Shown: positions 1 through 9,137, counted from the stretch's first letter. The stretch: 64,000 nt of DNA from Sediminicola sp040566555 (GCF_040566555.1 NZ_JBEWYP010000002.1:186001-250000), one strand, 5' to 3'. Translations and numbers: made by a program. Notes: a model not told the origin generated them from the sequence alone.

Positions 1-488
1 CTCATAGCATGACCACTGGGATAGCTCAATGTCTTTACAACCACAAGATGTTCAATACCAGGTCTTGCCCTATCGATAAATCTTTTTAACATGACGTTGG
101 ACAATGTCGCCAAAAGTAGCACTAGGGCAATCTGGGCGATATATTTCCACTTCTTGATGACCAAAGCCGTTAACAGTATGCTAATTCCCAATACAATTAA
201 GTATCCATGCAAATCCCCAACCTCCGTTACAAACTTAAAATATGCGGTTAGCGCTGGATTGCGATGGGCAATGATGTATTGTGTTATTCTATGATCATAG
301 TCGGCCAATGTATCTGTTTGAAGAGTTGCGGTTAGCTCTATAAACAGGTTTATTCCACCAATGACGACAATTAATGCAAAGGCAACCATAAGCACATATG
401 GCATTTTCTGTTGGTAGGAGCCGAAAGATTCTAATAAGAAATTTCTTATTCGCCTTATGAAACCTCCAAGCATGTCCCTCATATTCAT
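1..488 (-). CDS. PAP2 superfamily phosphatase, partial (3' end outside the window)
   Basis: Reading the minus strand from an ATG at 488 gives 162 codons without a stop before the window ends. The protein has a short basic N-terminus, membrane segments near residues 31-51, 97-110 and 119-134, and the first two PAP2 phosphatase motifs: KRFIDRARP (residues 135-143, the KxxxxxxRP motif) and PSGH (157-160). The third motif (SRxxxxxHxxxD) would lie beyond the edge. Family members dephosphorylate lipid phosphates such as undecaprenyl pyrophosphate or phosphatidylglycerophosphate on the periplasmic face; which substrate applies here cannot be told. A second in-frame ATG lies at 482. The gene follows the AsmA-like gene after 19 bases and is probably co-transcribed with it. 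Confidence 0.85.
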   Translation of the reverse strand, partial: MNMRDMLGGFIRRIRNFLLESFGSYQQKMPYVLMVAFALIVVIGGINLFIELTATLQTDTLADYDHRITQYIIAHRNPALTAYFKFVTEVGDLHGYLIVLGISILLTALVIKKWKYIAQIALVLLLATLSNVMLKRFIDRARPGIEHLVVVKTLSYPSGHAM

Positions 489-507
489 ATCAATAATTTT
501 AATTCAG

Positions 508-2073
508 TTATTTTTTCTCTTTTTTTCCATCCCCGGTTAAGGTGCTTACTATCCCGCTCTTTATGCCAAGCCATAAATAGTTGAAAAACGATTTGTCAAT
601 ATTGCGTTCCGCTTTGATTTCGCCAAAGCGAAAGCCATCATCGTTGTTCTTTTCCCCATTGTTAACGAATAAGTTTCCAATGGCCGTCAAGATCTTATCA
701 ACCCTTTTGCCATCTTTTCGAAGCAGGTCAAATCTAAAATTCTCGTAACGCATTTTCATATCTCCGCTAGAGGTATGGGAATCTCCTGATATGGTAAAAT
801 ACATTTCATCCACATTTCCCTCCGCCTCCACGTTGAGATTTGGCCTAAGAAAAGAATTTAGTTCTGCCGCCTGTAAGGAAGAAACTCTTCCCTTTACTAA
901 AAACTCATCATATTCATTGGTCACATCGAACATATAATCAAGACTGATGGGAGCGTTTCCCACTAACAAGCCCTTTACTTTTAACTGGGTAGAATCACCT
1001 TTGGCAGCCTTTGTATCGAGGCCAAGAATTGAAGCATTAATATGATCAATAAATAACCGGCCAGGGATACCATGATCATTTATTTGCTCCTCATAACCTA
1101 CGTGGGCCTCTGTAAATTCTATTTTGGGAACTTTTATATCAATGGGCAAATTTTTTATCAACTTGCTGTACATTTTCTTGTCGACGGTGTCATCAGCAAG
1201 CCTTTTGTCCCTAAACACTTCTAGCTTGGGGCTAGTAAATACAATTTCATCCGAGAGAAGGTAAAATTTATTCAAACTGAAGCCAAAACCTAAACCTCCT
1301 ATATCTAACTTGGGAATTTCGAGCGTTACATGGTCTCGTTCACGCTCCAGATGTTTTGATGAGTCTTCTTTTTTGTACTTTGACTTAAGCTGAATATCAT
1401 TAATTGCTACATTATTATTTTGAACGTTGATGCTCTTAATTTTCAATGTTTCAAAGGAGTCCAAATCAACGAAAGAATCATTTGCAGAAAAGGTGTAGGC
1501 CTCATGCTCAAACGGAATCTTCCTTTTAATGATATTCGGATCCGTCTTAAATTCGTTCAACGTAAAATTAATCTGGTGTGATTCCAGCAGCAAACTGTCC
1601 ACCGCACCTTTAAGGATATAGAAACTACCATTCTCTATTTCAATTTGATCAATCATAATCGTTTTCAACAACTTCACTACCCCCAATGTATCGTTCTCTG
1701 ATCTTTTGGACTTATTATCAGAAAAGTATTTAACCATGGGACGGCGTATGATTAAACTATTTATATCGAAGGTCTTATCAAATAAGAAATGCCAATGGTT
1801 CAATCCTTCAATTTCCAAATAATCTGCCTTTACCCTTGTATGAACTAATGTATCCCGCCTATTGGCTACGGTAATGTTTAATTCTTCTATCAGTACAGAG
1901 CCGGTAAGAATATTCGCGGAGATTTTTTCATAATCCAACTGAATATGCTGGGGGATTTTATTTCTTAAAAACTCCTCAACCTCCTTTTTTGCCGTTAACT
2001 GTAGAATAATTATAACAATAGTGCCTATGCCCAAAAACCCTATTAAAGATTTGAGTACTATACTTCTTGACAT
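508..2073 (-). CDS. AsmA/DUF748-like membrane-anchored protein
   Basis: This 521-residue protein has one N-terminal hydrophobic helix (about residues 8-30) and then a long region of alternating beta-strand-like sequence with repeated short phrases (for example ITVANRRDTLVHTRV, and a C-terminal stretch with GDMKMRYENFRFDLL). That layout is typical of AsmA/DUF748-type proteins, which are anchored in the inner membrane with a beta-rich periplasmic part and are linked to lipid transport or outer-membrane assembly in other bacteria. I recognise the architecture rather than a specific family member, so the function is inferred. It is the first gene of a likely two-gene unit with the PAP2 phosphatase downstream, which would fit a lipid-related role. 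The ATG at 2073 is followed directly by the membrane anchor. Confidence 0.6.
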   Translation of the reverse strand: MSRSIVLKSLIGFLGIGTIVIIILQLTAKKEVEEFLRNKIPQHIQLDYEKISANILTGSVLIEELNITVANRRDTLVHTRVKADYLEIEGLNHWHFLFDKTFDINSLIIRRPMVKYFSDNKSKRSENDTLGVVKLLKTIMIDQIEIENGSFYILKGAVDSLLLESHQINFTLNEFKTDPNIIKRKIPFEHEAYTFSANDSFVDLDSFETLKIKSINVQNNNVAINDIQLKSKYKKEDSSKHLERERDHVTLEIPKLDIGGLGFGFSLNKFYLLSDEIVFTSPKLEVFRDKRLADDTVDKKMYSKLIKNLPIDIKVPKIEFTEAHVGYEEQINDHGIPGRLFIDHINASILGLDTKAAKGDSTQLKVKGLLVGNAPISLDYMFDVTNEYDEFLVKGRVSSLQAAELNSFLRPNLNVEAEGNVDEMYFTISGDSHTSSGDMKMRYENFRFDLLRKDGKRVDKILTAIGNLFVNNGEKNNDDGFRFGEIKAERNIDKSFFNYLWLGIKSGIVSTLTGDGKKEKK

Positions 2074-2369
2074 AGTAGCGCATTTATAATATCCATGTAC
2101 CCTTTATTAATAGAGAGAGTCAATATTACAGAATAAAAAGTCTTTAGGGATGCGCTATAACTTAAGAAATTAGCTCATTCCAAACCTTCTTACTCAAGGA
2201 TACGTCCTACGATTGATATCCTACTGTGCCAAGTAAAAATCACCACCCTTATTTTTCCGGTTAATAATTTAACTAAACCCGTTAACTATACGCCTATACT
2301 GCAGCTATCTTGTTGTCCCCTTACAGTGCTGGATCTTTTACGGGCTCGTTATTTTAACCTTGTTTAGCT

Positions 2370-3374
2370 ATGATTACATTAGAATCCACTTCTTCGATTT
2401 CTCCAAACATTGTTTCAACCATTGGGGATACTCCATTGGTTCGTTTGGATAATCTATTCGAATCAACCTCCATTAATCTTTTCGGTAAGCTTGAAGCTGC
2501 AAACCCTTCGGGCAGCTTAAAAGACCGTACCGCAACATATATTATCAAACAGGCCATGGAGTCAGGAAAAATAAAGAAAGGGGATACTGTTATCGAATCA
2601 AGTTCGGGCAATATGGCGTTGGGACTTGCCCAGGCCTGTATATTCTATGGGTTGCACTTGGTGGTCGTTGTAGATCCAAAATTGAATAGCCATACCGAAA
2701 AGTTATTAATAACATATGGAGCCACAATTGAGTATGTACGAAAGCCCAAATTGGAAGGAGGATTTCTAGCAGCCCGCCTAGAAAGAGTTAAGCAGCTTTT
2801 GCAGGAAATCCCAAACAGTTTCTGGACTAATCAGTACGCCAACCCAAACAACCCCATGGCCCATTATAAAACTATGGAAGAGATCATGAGCGCTTTGGAA
2901 GCAAAAGTGGACTATTTATTCGTGGCCACAAGTACATGTGGCACTATTATGGGGTGTGCCGACTACATCCTCAACAATGGATTGTCTACTAAAGTGGTGG
3001 CCGTAGATGCTGAGGGCAGTGTATTGTTCGGGGGCAGGCAAAAAAAGCGACTTATTCCCGGTCATGGTGCAGGTGTCCCCTCAAATTTCCTGAATGTGGA
3101 TAAAATCTGGGACCATGTTGCCGTGACAGATATAGACTGTATAAAAGGTTGTTGGCTATTATTAAAGAAAGAAGGTATTCTCTGTGGTGGATCTACAGGA
3201 GGCGTTGTAAGTGCGATTGAAGAATACATGAAAAAGATACCCCAAAACAGTAATTGTGTTTTCTTGCTCAGCGATCGTGGAGAACGATACCTGGATACAA
3301 TTTATGATAAAAAATGGCTCTTAAAGGAATTGCCCGAATGTAAAGTGGCTTTTGAACCTATTAACGGCTGGTAA
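2370..3374 (+). CDS. SbnA-like PLP-dependent synthase (cysteine-synthase fold)
   Basis: The 334-residue protein belongs to the fold-type II PLP enzymes of the cysteine synthase group. The PLP lysine is K51 in NPSGSLKDRTA, the substrate-binding loop SSGN is at 78-81, a phosphate-binding loop TSTCGT at 188-193 and CGGSTGG at 272-278. The overall pattern (start ISPNIVSTIGDTPLVRLD, VATSTCGTIMG loop) is closest to SbnA, which joins O-phospho-L-serine and L-glutamate to N-(2-amino-2-carboxyethyl)-L-glutamate, the first step to L-2,3-diaminopropionate in staphyloferrin B synthesis. It opens a four-gene operon. No SbnB-type dehydrogenase is nearby, so the downstream FAD/NAD(P) protein may process the adduct. 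An ordinary cysteine synthase is the alternative, but the gene context argues against it. Confidence 0.8.
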   Translation: MITLESTSSISPNIVSTIGDTPLVRLDNLFESTSINLFGKLEAANPSGSLKDRTATYIIKQAMESGKIKKGDTVIESSSGNMALGLAQACIFYGLHLVVVVDPKLNSHTEKLLITYGATIEYVRKPKLEGGFLAARLERVKQLLQEIPNSFWTNQYANPNNPMAHYKTMEEIMSALEAKVDYLFVATSTCGTIMGCADYILNNGLSTKVVAVDAEGSVLFGGRQKKRLIPGHGAGVPSNFLNVDKIWDHVAVTDIDCIKGCWLLLKKEGILCGGSTGGVVSAIEEYMKKIPQNSNCVFLLSDRGERYLDTIYDKKWLLKELPECKVAFEPINGW

Positions 3375-3379
3375 CCTAT

Positions 3380-5221
3380 ATGGAAGAAAGAACCAAACAT
3401 AAAGATGAGGCCTACAGAGTGGCTATTGTAGGTTTAGGACCTAAAGGGCTGTATGGCCTAGAGCGTCTTTTGGCGCAAATGGAGGACATGAAGTTGGATT
3501 GTCCTGTCCATATCCATGTATACAATCAAAACGAATTTTTTGGCGCGGGCGATATATACCGCAATGATCAGCCCTCCCACCTTATCATGAATTATTCCAA
3601 TAGAAATATCGATATGTGGACCAAGGAGTTGCCCAACTGTATCTTAGAGGACACCCCTGACTTTACCACTTGGCTATCCTCAAAAACGGGTATCCCTGCG
3701 GCCCACAATAAAAACGGATTCTCATCAAGAGCAACAGTCGGAAACTATTTAATGGACGGTTTTATCCGTTTGTGTCAAAACCTGTCTCAGAACATAGAAG
3801 TATTCCCACATATTTCCGTGGTTACAGATATTGAAAACCGGCAGGATGGCTATGTTATAAGGACGAAGGAAAAAGGGGACGGTGACCAGAAACACTTTAA
3901 AAAAATACTTATGACCACCGGCCATTCTTGGAACGGGGCCAGGTTCAATACTGCTCATGGGACAGAACCGTATATTGAGTTTATCTACCCGACAAATAAG
4001 AATTTAGGTTCCATTCCCAAAGATGTGACGGTGGCTTTCAAGGGAATGGGGCTGACTTTCATTGATGCGGTTTTGGCTTTGACGGAAGGTTACGGTGGAA
4101 CGTTCAGAAAGAAATCGGATGGAAGCTACCATTATGTCCCGTCAGGTAACGAACCAAAAAAATTGATTCCTTTTTCAAGAACCGGTATTCCAATGATACC
4201 TAGAAATGGAGAAGCCGATGATGGGATACCCCCATATTACCTGACCGAGGAAGTAGTAAAGAACTTAAAAATCCTCTCTCCCATTTGTTTTGAAAATCAC
4301 ATTCTACCCTTGATAAAAAAAGAATTCTGTTTCAATTATTACAAGGTGCTATTTAAAAGCAATAACAAGGAATTACTCTATAATGCCGATTTCACTGTAA
4401 TTGAAAAACAAATTGATGATTACCATGAAACCTATCCAAAGGAAAAAAGGTTCAATTGGGAAATGCTTGAATGGCCTTTCAAGGCAGATGACCTTGTTTC
4501 TCATAAAGAAATAATCGAATACGTTGCTATGTGCATTCAACAGGTAGAAAAGGGCCCGCTTATGAGTCCAATATTGGCGGCAGCGGGTACTTGGCGAAAA
4601 ATAAGCGCTGTATTCAATGAAGTGTATAGTTTCGGAGGACTTGACGCCGCTTCCCATCAATTGTTCGATAGCTACTATTTTGGTTTTTTTAATCGAATTG
4701 CCTATGGCCCCCCCCTAGAGAATATGAAAAAAATTCATGCCTTGGCCAAATGTGGGATCTTGGATTTTGATTTTGCAAGGAATCCCGAGGTAACTTTGGT
4801 AAAGGAAACCAACTCCTTTTTAATCACGTCGAGTGAAGTACAGAAATCCGCTCACGTAGATTATCTGGTCGATGCCAGGATTCCAAAAGGGTCTACATCG
4901 GGAAAGATCGGCACACTTTTTTCTAACCTTCTCAAAAGAGGCATCCTTCGTTTTTTCTGTAATGAGGACGACGTTAAATACACTCCTGGTTGTATAGATA
5001 TTGATCATAAGGGAAGACCATTGGATTGTAACGGCACTGTGAATAAAGACATTACGTTTTACGGCACACCTACGGAAGGCATCACCTTCGATAACGACAC
5101 ACTGTCTAGAAAACGCAACAATTTTGCCTCACAATGGGCATTCGACGTGGCGATGGACATCAAGCACAATCATGAAAATATAATTAAAGATCAAAGGGAA
5201 CATGGAATATTACAAAGGTAA
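3380..5221 (+). CDS. FAD/NAD(P)-binding protein (NAD_binding_9 type)
   Basis: A 613-residue protein that starts 5 bases after the SbnA-like gene. A dinucleotide-binding motif VAIVGLGPKG is at residues 14-23, and MTTGHSW at about 178-184 resembles the second (ATG-like) motif of two-domain FAD/NAD(P) flavoproteins. The long form with a C-terminal half of unassigned fold resembles the FAD-NAD(P)-binding family of large uncharacterised proteins often found in secondary-metabolite clusters. The protein has no signal peptide or membrane segment. In this operon it could be the redox enzyme that oxidises or hydroxylates the product of the SbnA-like enzyme; this is inference. The last 20 bases overlap the start of the decarboxylase gene, which suggests translational coupling. 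Confidence 0.75.
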   Translation: MEERTKHKDEAYRVAIVGLGPKGLYGLERLLAQMEDMKLDCPVHIHVYNQNEFFGAGDIYRNDQPSHLIMNYSNRNIDMWTKELPNCILEDTPDFTTWLSSKTGIPAAHNKNGFSSRATVGNYLMDGFIRLCQNLSQNIEVFPHISVVTDIENRQDGYVIRTKEKGDGDQKHFKKILMTTGHSWNGARFNTAHGTEPYIEFIYPTNKNLGSIPKDVTVAFKGMGLTFIDAVLALTEGYGGTFRKKSDGSYHYVPSGNEPKKLIPFSRTGIPMIPRNGEADDGIPPYYLTEEVVKNLKILSPICFENHILPLIKKEFCFNYYKVLFKSNNKELLYNADFTVIEKQIDDYHETYPKEKRFNWEMLEWPFKADDLVSHKEIIEYVAMCIQQVEKGPLMSPILAAAGTWRKISAVFNEVYSFGGLDAASHQLFDSYYFGFFNRIAYGPPLENMKKIHALAKCGILDFDFARNPEVTLVKETNSFLITSSEVQKSAHVDYLVDARIPKGSTSGKIGTLFSNLLKRGILRFFCNEDDVKYTPGCIDIDHKGRPLDCNGTVNKDITFYGTPTEGITFDNDTLSRKRNNFASQWAFDVAMDIKHNHENIIKDQREHGILQR

Positions 5222-6674
5222 TCCAGAAGGCGGATTAAGCCCGATAACATCCAAATGGATGCATCAATTATTTGAGGATCAGGAAATCCTTAAAGCACTT
5301 GTTGAAAAATATGGGTCGCCTATAAATATTCATCACCTGCCCACATTTGCCCAAACTATAGCATCGTTCCAAGATGTATTTCAGTCGTACGGAATAAAGC
5401 ACCAAATTTTCTATGCCAGAAAGGCAAATAAGTGCAAATCATTGGTAAAACAGGCATTTGCATCGGGAATAGGTGTGGATACTGCAAGTTATAATGAGCT
5501 AAAGCAATCCATAGCCCTTGGCGGCAATGGAGGGAATGTGGTCCTAACCGCTGCCATAAAGACTAAGGATCAAATAGAGTTGGCCGTGCGAAATGGAGTT
5601 GCCATAATTTTGGATAATGTGGATGAGTGCATGCTAACCGACTCCATTGCGAAGGAGTTGGGAGTAATTGCAAAAGTTGGAATTCGTATCAGTGGATTTC
5701 AAGTGGATGGTAAAAAGTTGTACAGTAGGTTCGGTTTTGATGTAGAGAAGGCAGGGGATTTTATCCAAACCCAGATCGGTGCAGAAAATACATATAGTAA
5801 CCTATTGGTAACAGGGTTACATTTTCACCTTGATGGTTATTCTACCTTCCAAAGAGCCAGTGGGTTGTCGGCCTCAATTGCTCTTGCCAAAAACATGAAA
5901 GACCAAGGCTATCCGATTAGGTTTATTGATATAGGCGGAGGCATTCTAATGAACTATTTGGAAAGTGAAAAACAGTGGCAAGAATTCGACCTAAATTTGA
6001 GGACTGCGGTCAAAAACAATCATTCCAATTTAACCTTCAACGGTAATGGATTAGGATACCAATTAATTGATGGGGAACTGATGGGTGAACTGAAGACCTA
6101 CCCCTATTACAATAAAGTAAGCGGAGAAAAATTTCTGCGTGAAATCCTTGATTATTCCGATTCGGAAACAAGAAAATCCAATGCTCAGCGGCTTATCGAA
6201 GAAGAATTGGAGCTGCGGATAGAGCCGGGCAGGTCGCTGCTTAATCAAACAGGAATAACTGTAGCTAAAGTTGCTCACAGAAAGAAAGACTCCAAAGGAC
6301 AATGGCTTATAGGACTTGAAATGAATATGAGCCAGATGATGAGCTCTAGTACCGACTTTTTATTGGATCCTTTTGTGATGTATGCCAAACAAACCGAACC
6401 GCAGGAAATGATAGATGCATTTTTCACAGGGGCATATTGCCTAGAAAGGGACATCTTGCTCAAACGCATGATAAAACTGCCTAAGCTACCGGAAATAGGT
6501 GATTTGGTTGCCTTTGTGAATACCGCAGGTTATATGATGCACTTTTTCGAGACCGAGGCGCATCTATTTGAACTTTCAACCAACCTCAGTTTTTCCGATA
6601 CTCCGAATTGGCCAACCGTACTCGACTTCCTACCAGACGAATTCATAGAAAAAGCAAGCGTAAAATTTATATAA
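5202..6674 (+). CDS. Y4yA family PLP-dependent decarboxylase-like enzyme
   Basis: This 490-residue protein has the alanine-racemase-type barrel of the Orn/Lys/DAP decarboxylase family. The PLP lysine is K74 in IFYARKANK, followed by GVDTASYNEL (91-100), GLHFHLDGYS (205-214), the glycine loop IGGG (244-247), EPGR (341-344) and a C-terminal GAYCLERD (410-417) that carries the catalytic cysteine of the dimer interface. The insertions and overall length match the Y4yA subfamily, named after a rhizobial plasmid gene that, as I recall, also sits beside a cysteine-synthase-like gene. The reaction would be decarboxylation (or stereo-inversion) of an amino acid made by the upstream enzymes. The start ATG lies inside the upstream gene, with 20 bases of overlap; one base separates its stop from the DUF421 gene. 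Confidence 0.8.
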   Translation: MEYYKGNPEGGLSPITSKWMHQLFEDQEILKALVEKYGSPINIHHLPTFAQTIASFQDVFQSYGIKHQIFYARKANKCKSLVKQAFASGIGVDTASYNELKQSIALGGNGGNVVLTAAIKTKDQIELAVRNGVAIILDNVDECMLTDSIAKELGVIAKVGIRISGFQVDGKKLYSRFGFDVEKAGDFIQTQIGAENTYSNLLVTGLHFHLDGYSTFQRASGLSASIALAKNMKDQGYPIRFIDIGGGILMNYLESEKQWQEFDLNLRTAVKNNHSNLTFNGNGLGYQLIDGELMGELKTYPYYNKVSGEKFLREILDYSDSETRKSNAQRLIEEELELRIEPGRSLLNQTGITVAKVAHRKKDSKGQWLIGLEMNMSQMMSSSTDFLLDPFVMYAKQTEPQEMIDAFFTGAYCLERDILLKRMIKLPKLPEIGDLVAFVNTAGYMMHFFETEAHLFELSTNLSFSDTPNWPTVLDFLPDEFIEKASVKFI

Positions 6675-6675
6675 G

Positions 6676-7200
6676 ATGGGAAAATGGTTTTTAAGCAATA
6701 GTAATACACTAGGGTACATTGTGCTATCAGCAATCGGAATTTATATCGCTGTAATACTATTGACACGCATTTTTGGCAAGCGCAGTTTTTCCAAAATGTC
6801 AAGTTTTGATTTTGCGGGTACTATTGCCATCGGTTCCATTATTGCTTCAACCCTATTATCTTCGACCGTCAGCCTATTGGAAGGAATCGTTGGGCTCTCG
6901 GCGGTTTATCTTTTACAGGGATTAGTGGCCTTTGCCAGGAAATCCAAAAGCTTCAGAGCGATGGTCGATAATGCCCCTTTATTATTAATGGATGGCAAAG
7001 ATATTCTATGGGACAATCTTAAAAAAGCCAATGTAACCGAAAATGATCTTAGGGCTAAACTCAGGGAGGCCAATGTCATAGATTTGGATGAGGTGTTTGC
7101 CGTGGTTTTTGAGACAACTGGGGATATTTCCGTATTGCATTCAGAACAGTCCAACAAGAAACTGGAATCATGGTTACTCAAGGGAGTGAAAGGGCATTAA
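6676..7200 (+). CDS. DUF421 (YetF-like) membrane protein
   Basis: A 174-residue protein with membrane segments near residues 13-32, 40-58 and 60-80, then a soluble C-terminal domain with LLMDGKDILWDNLKKANV and VFAVVFETTGDISVL, which match the DUF421/YetF family. The molecular role of this family is not settled; in spore formers YetF homologues have been tied to germinant sensing and spore biology, which cannot apply directly here. It begins one base after the stop of the Y4yA-type gene and is the last gene of the operon, so it is probably co-expressed with the pathway. Whether it acts in it or only rides along is unknown. Confidence 0.8.
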   Translation: MGKWFLSNSNTLGYIVLSAIGIYIAVILLTRIFGKRSFSKMSSFDFAGTIAIGSIIASTLLSSTVSLLEGIVGLSAVYLLQGLVAFARKSKSFRAMVDNAPLLLMDGKDILWDNLKKANVTENDLRAKLREANVIDLDEVFAVVFETTGDISVLHSEQSNKKLESWLLKGVKGH

Positions 7201-7344
7201 TTAAAAGAAGGTGATAAACATTGTAAGAGCCCTCCAAGTCCAATATTTTTAATTGCATCAATATTTTAATCTTTCGAATTATCAAACCATTCTCCTTTCC
7301 TATAATTTTAAGAAAAACAAATAATTATTACAAAAACAAACGAC

Positions 7345-7743
7345 ATGAAAGTACAATCTTATTTAGCATTCAATGGGAATTGCCAAGAGGCACTTAATTT
7401 TTATGGAGATTTATTTAATGCCGAAGTGAATAATAGGGTAACCTATGAGGATAAAAAAATAGATGTCCCATCCTCCTATAGACAAAAATTACAGCACGCA
7501 GAACTAAAGGGAAAAGGAGTACACTTTATGGCGTATGACGCATCACCAGACACTCCGATCAACCATGGTAATCAAATTCATATGAGTGTTGATGTACAAG
7601 ATTCCAATGAAGCGGAATCCCTCTTTAACGAACTATCAAAGGGGGGTCAGGTCCATCATAACTTTAGGGAAAGGGAATGGGGTCATTATGGCCGTTGCAC
7701 GGACAGGTTCGGGATCAATTGGATGGTAAACGCCAAGGATTAA
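7345..7743 (+). CDS. VOC (PhnB-like/glyoxalase superfamily) protein
   Basis: A 132-residue protein with the two babbab halves of the vicinal oxygen chelate fold. The opening MKVQSYLAFNGNCQEALNFY, the central HFMAYDASPD and the end WGHYGRCTDRFGINWMV are diagnostic of the PhnB/3-demethylubiquinone-methyltransferase-like subgroup. Members of this subgroup are small, dimeric and mostly of unknown substrate. The gene stands alone with 144 bases upstream and no partner gene downstream. The ATG is preceded by an A-rich leader, as is usual in this window. Confidence 0.85.
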   Translation: MKVQSYLAFNGNCQEALNFYGDLFNAEVNNRVTYEDKKIDVPSSYRQKLQHAELKGKGVHFMAYDASPDTPINHGNQIHMSVDVQDSNEAESLFNELSKGGQVHHNFREREWGHYGRCTDRFGINWMVNAKD

Positions 7744-7972
7744 ATTACCCTTCAGGATTCAGATTTAGAGATTATTCTGTATCGATAAATCAGTGTTAGG
7801 TAATCTCGGTGAAGGATAAATTGGCAAACTAAACCATGAAGTTCATTGTCGTCTTTTTACTCCCCTACTTTTTAGAAGCCAGGGAAGATATTACCAAAAT
7901 TGGAATTTGGTTTTTAACAATAACAGCGGTTGAGAATTTTAACCATAGACTACTAATTAATTTGACAAAAAA

Positions 7973-8128
7973 ATGGGACTTAACAAACTTCTCCTTTACC
8001 GAGTATTAAGTAAAAACAGGAAATTAGGCCTCTTGTTTGTCGGTTATAAAGCTGCCAAATTTATGTTTGGGCTATATCAAAAAAGAAATACCGGCAACAG
8101 AAAGGTAGTAGGCAAAAAAAAGAATTGA
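7973..8128 (+). CDS. small basic hypothetical protein (51 residues)
   Basis: An ATG preceded by an A-rich stretch opens a 51-codon frame that ends with TGA at 8126. The product is strongly basic, with a central hydrophobic segment (LLFVGYKAAKFMFGLY) and a Lys-rich C-terminus (KVVGKKKN). It could be a small membrane-associated protein. I do not recognise a family. Support is only the clean frame, the A-rich leader and the non-random composition, so it may be spurious. Confidence 0.4.
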   Translation: MGLNKLLLYRVLSKNRKLGLLFVGYKAAKFMFGLYQKRNTGNRKVVGKKKN

Positions 8129-8318
8129 TCAAGTCAAAGATTACATGATTGGAGCAATAAAGTAAGTACTAAATGTGCTTAATTTTTCCATTGAAAAATT
8201 TCCATTTCGTGTGATTCATGCAGAAAATAGCATCTAAGCTAAAGTTTTTATTGATCACAATAATCACACAGAATTAGAATTGAAACCTTTGTAACATATT
8301 AATCATTACCATTATTTT

Positions 8319-8471
8319 ATGTCATTACTAACCATCATCCTTAACATTTTATTACCGCCACTTTCGGTATTCATGAAGCATGGCGTTGGATCAATTTTGT
8401 TGATCAGTATATTATTAACCTTATTGGCGTGGTTACCTGGTGTAATCCATGCATTTATTGTAAACAAATAG
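8319..8471 (+). CDS. YqaE/Pmp3 family small membrane protein
   Basis: A 50-residue frame from ATG at 8319 to TAG at 8471. It has two membrane helices (LTIILNILLPPLSVFM and SILLISILLTLLAWLPGVIHA), the PP dipeptide in the first and the WLPGxIHA signature in the second, which define the Pmp3/YqaE family. In yeast and plants these proteolipids affect membrane potential and salt tolerance; in bacteria they are stress-associated with no firm mechanism. It lies 6 bases before the acidic lipoprotein gene, so the two are very likely one transcript. A 191-residue open frame on the other strand (8312-8887) overlaps it and is a shadow. Confidence 0.85.
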   Translation: MSLLTIILNILLPPLSVFMKHGVGSILLISILLTLLAWLPGVIHAFIVNK

Positions 8472-8477
8472 AAAACT

Positions 8478-9059
8478 ATGAGAAAATTAAGAAGTCTATC
8501 AGTCGTAATTGTTAGTGTATTGGCACTGCAAAGCTGTAAAATGAACAAAGAAGAATCGGGATCCCTTCCGGATGTGGATGTAGATGTCCAGGCCGACTCG
8601 GGGGAATTGCCCGAGTATGATATTGTATGGTCCGATATTGATATTACTACTACGACCAAAACGGTTAAAGTACCAAAAGTTGTGGTCGTCATGGAGGAAG
8701 AAGAAGTTGAGGTACCTGTTATAGATTTCGATATGCCTGGCGAAGACAAGGCAGAGCGAAGTTTAGTGGTAGAGGCCGAAGTTTCTGGAAAAGAACACGA
8801 ATTGAATATCATGGAAATAAGAGCAACCAAAAATAGGCTGTACGTTATCTCCAAATTACAGGAACTGACCACTTCCCTTGGTGACAAAACTATGAGAATT
8901 CAAGATCAGGTTTATGTCAATGCACCTGACTTGGATGTTCAACATATTATCGTTGGAAAAAAAGCAGATCGCGTTTATAACAGCAACTATAAATATGTAG
9001 ATAGCATGACCGAAGTGGATAACATTATTGGTGATGCCAAGACCATATATTCCGAATAA
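8478..9059 (+). CDS. acidic lipoprotein of unknown function
   Basis: A 193-residue protein with a lipoprotein signal peptide (lipobox ALQSC, Cys20). After the signal comes an acidic low-complexity stretch rich in Asp, Val and Pro (DVDVDVQADSG, then KTVKVPKVVVVMEEEEVEVP) and a C-terminal part of about 90 residues that looks folded (NIMEIRATKNRLYVISKL, YKYVDSMTEVDNII). The alternating V/P/E stretch could be an extended linker that lifts the C-terminal domain off the membrane. The family is not recognised. It is co-transcribed with the Pmp3-type gene 6 bases upstream and followed by a strong terminator. Confidence 0.75.
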   Translation: MRKLRSLSVVIVSVLALQSCKMNKEESGSLPDVDVDVQADSGELPEYDIVWSDIDITTTTKTVKVPKVVVVMEEEEVEVPVIDFDMPGEDKAERSLVVEAEVSGKEHELNIMEIRATKNRLYVISKLQELTTSLGDKTMRIQDQVYVNAPDLDVQHIIVGKKADRVYNSNYKYVDSMTEVDNIIGDAKTIYSE

Positions 9060-9080
9060 ACCATACTAAATTTATTGGTC

Positions 9081-9116
9081 AAAAAAAGCCTTCCATAAAA
9101 ATGGAAGGCTTTTTTT
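9081..9116. terminator. bidirectional terminator between convergent genes
   Basis: A perfect stem of 10 pairs (9087-9096 with 9101-9110, AAAA loop) is flanked by A6 on the left and T6 on the right, so it can end transcription both of the lipoprotein gene (+) and of the four-helix-bundle gene (-). Confidence 0.9.
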
Positions 9117-9137
9117 ATAAGAGTACATTGAGATAGT

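Noticed and set aside
8312..8887. 191-residue open frame on the minus strand across the Pmp3 and lipoprotein genes
   Set aside because: It is a shadow: both plus-strand genes have strong motifs, while this frame has a Ser/Thr-rich, non-natural composition.
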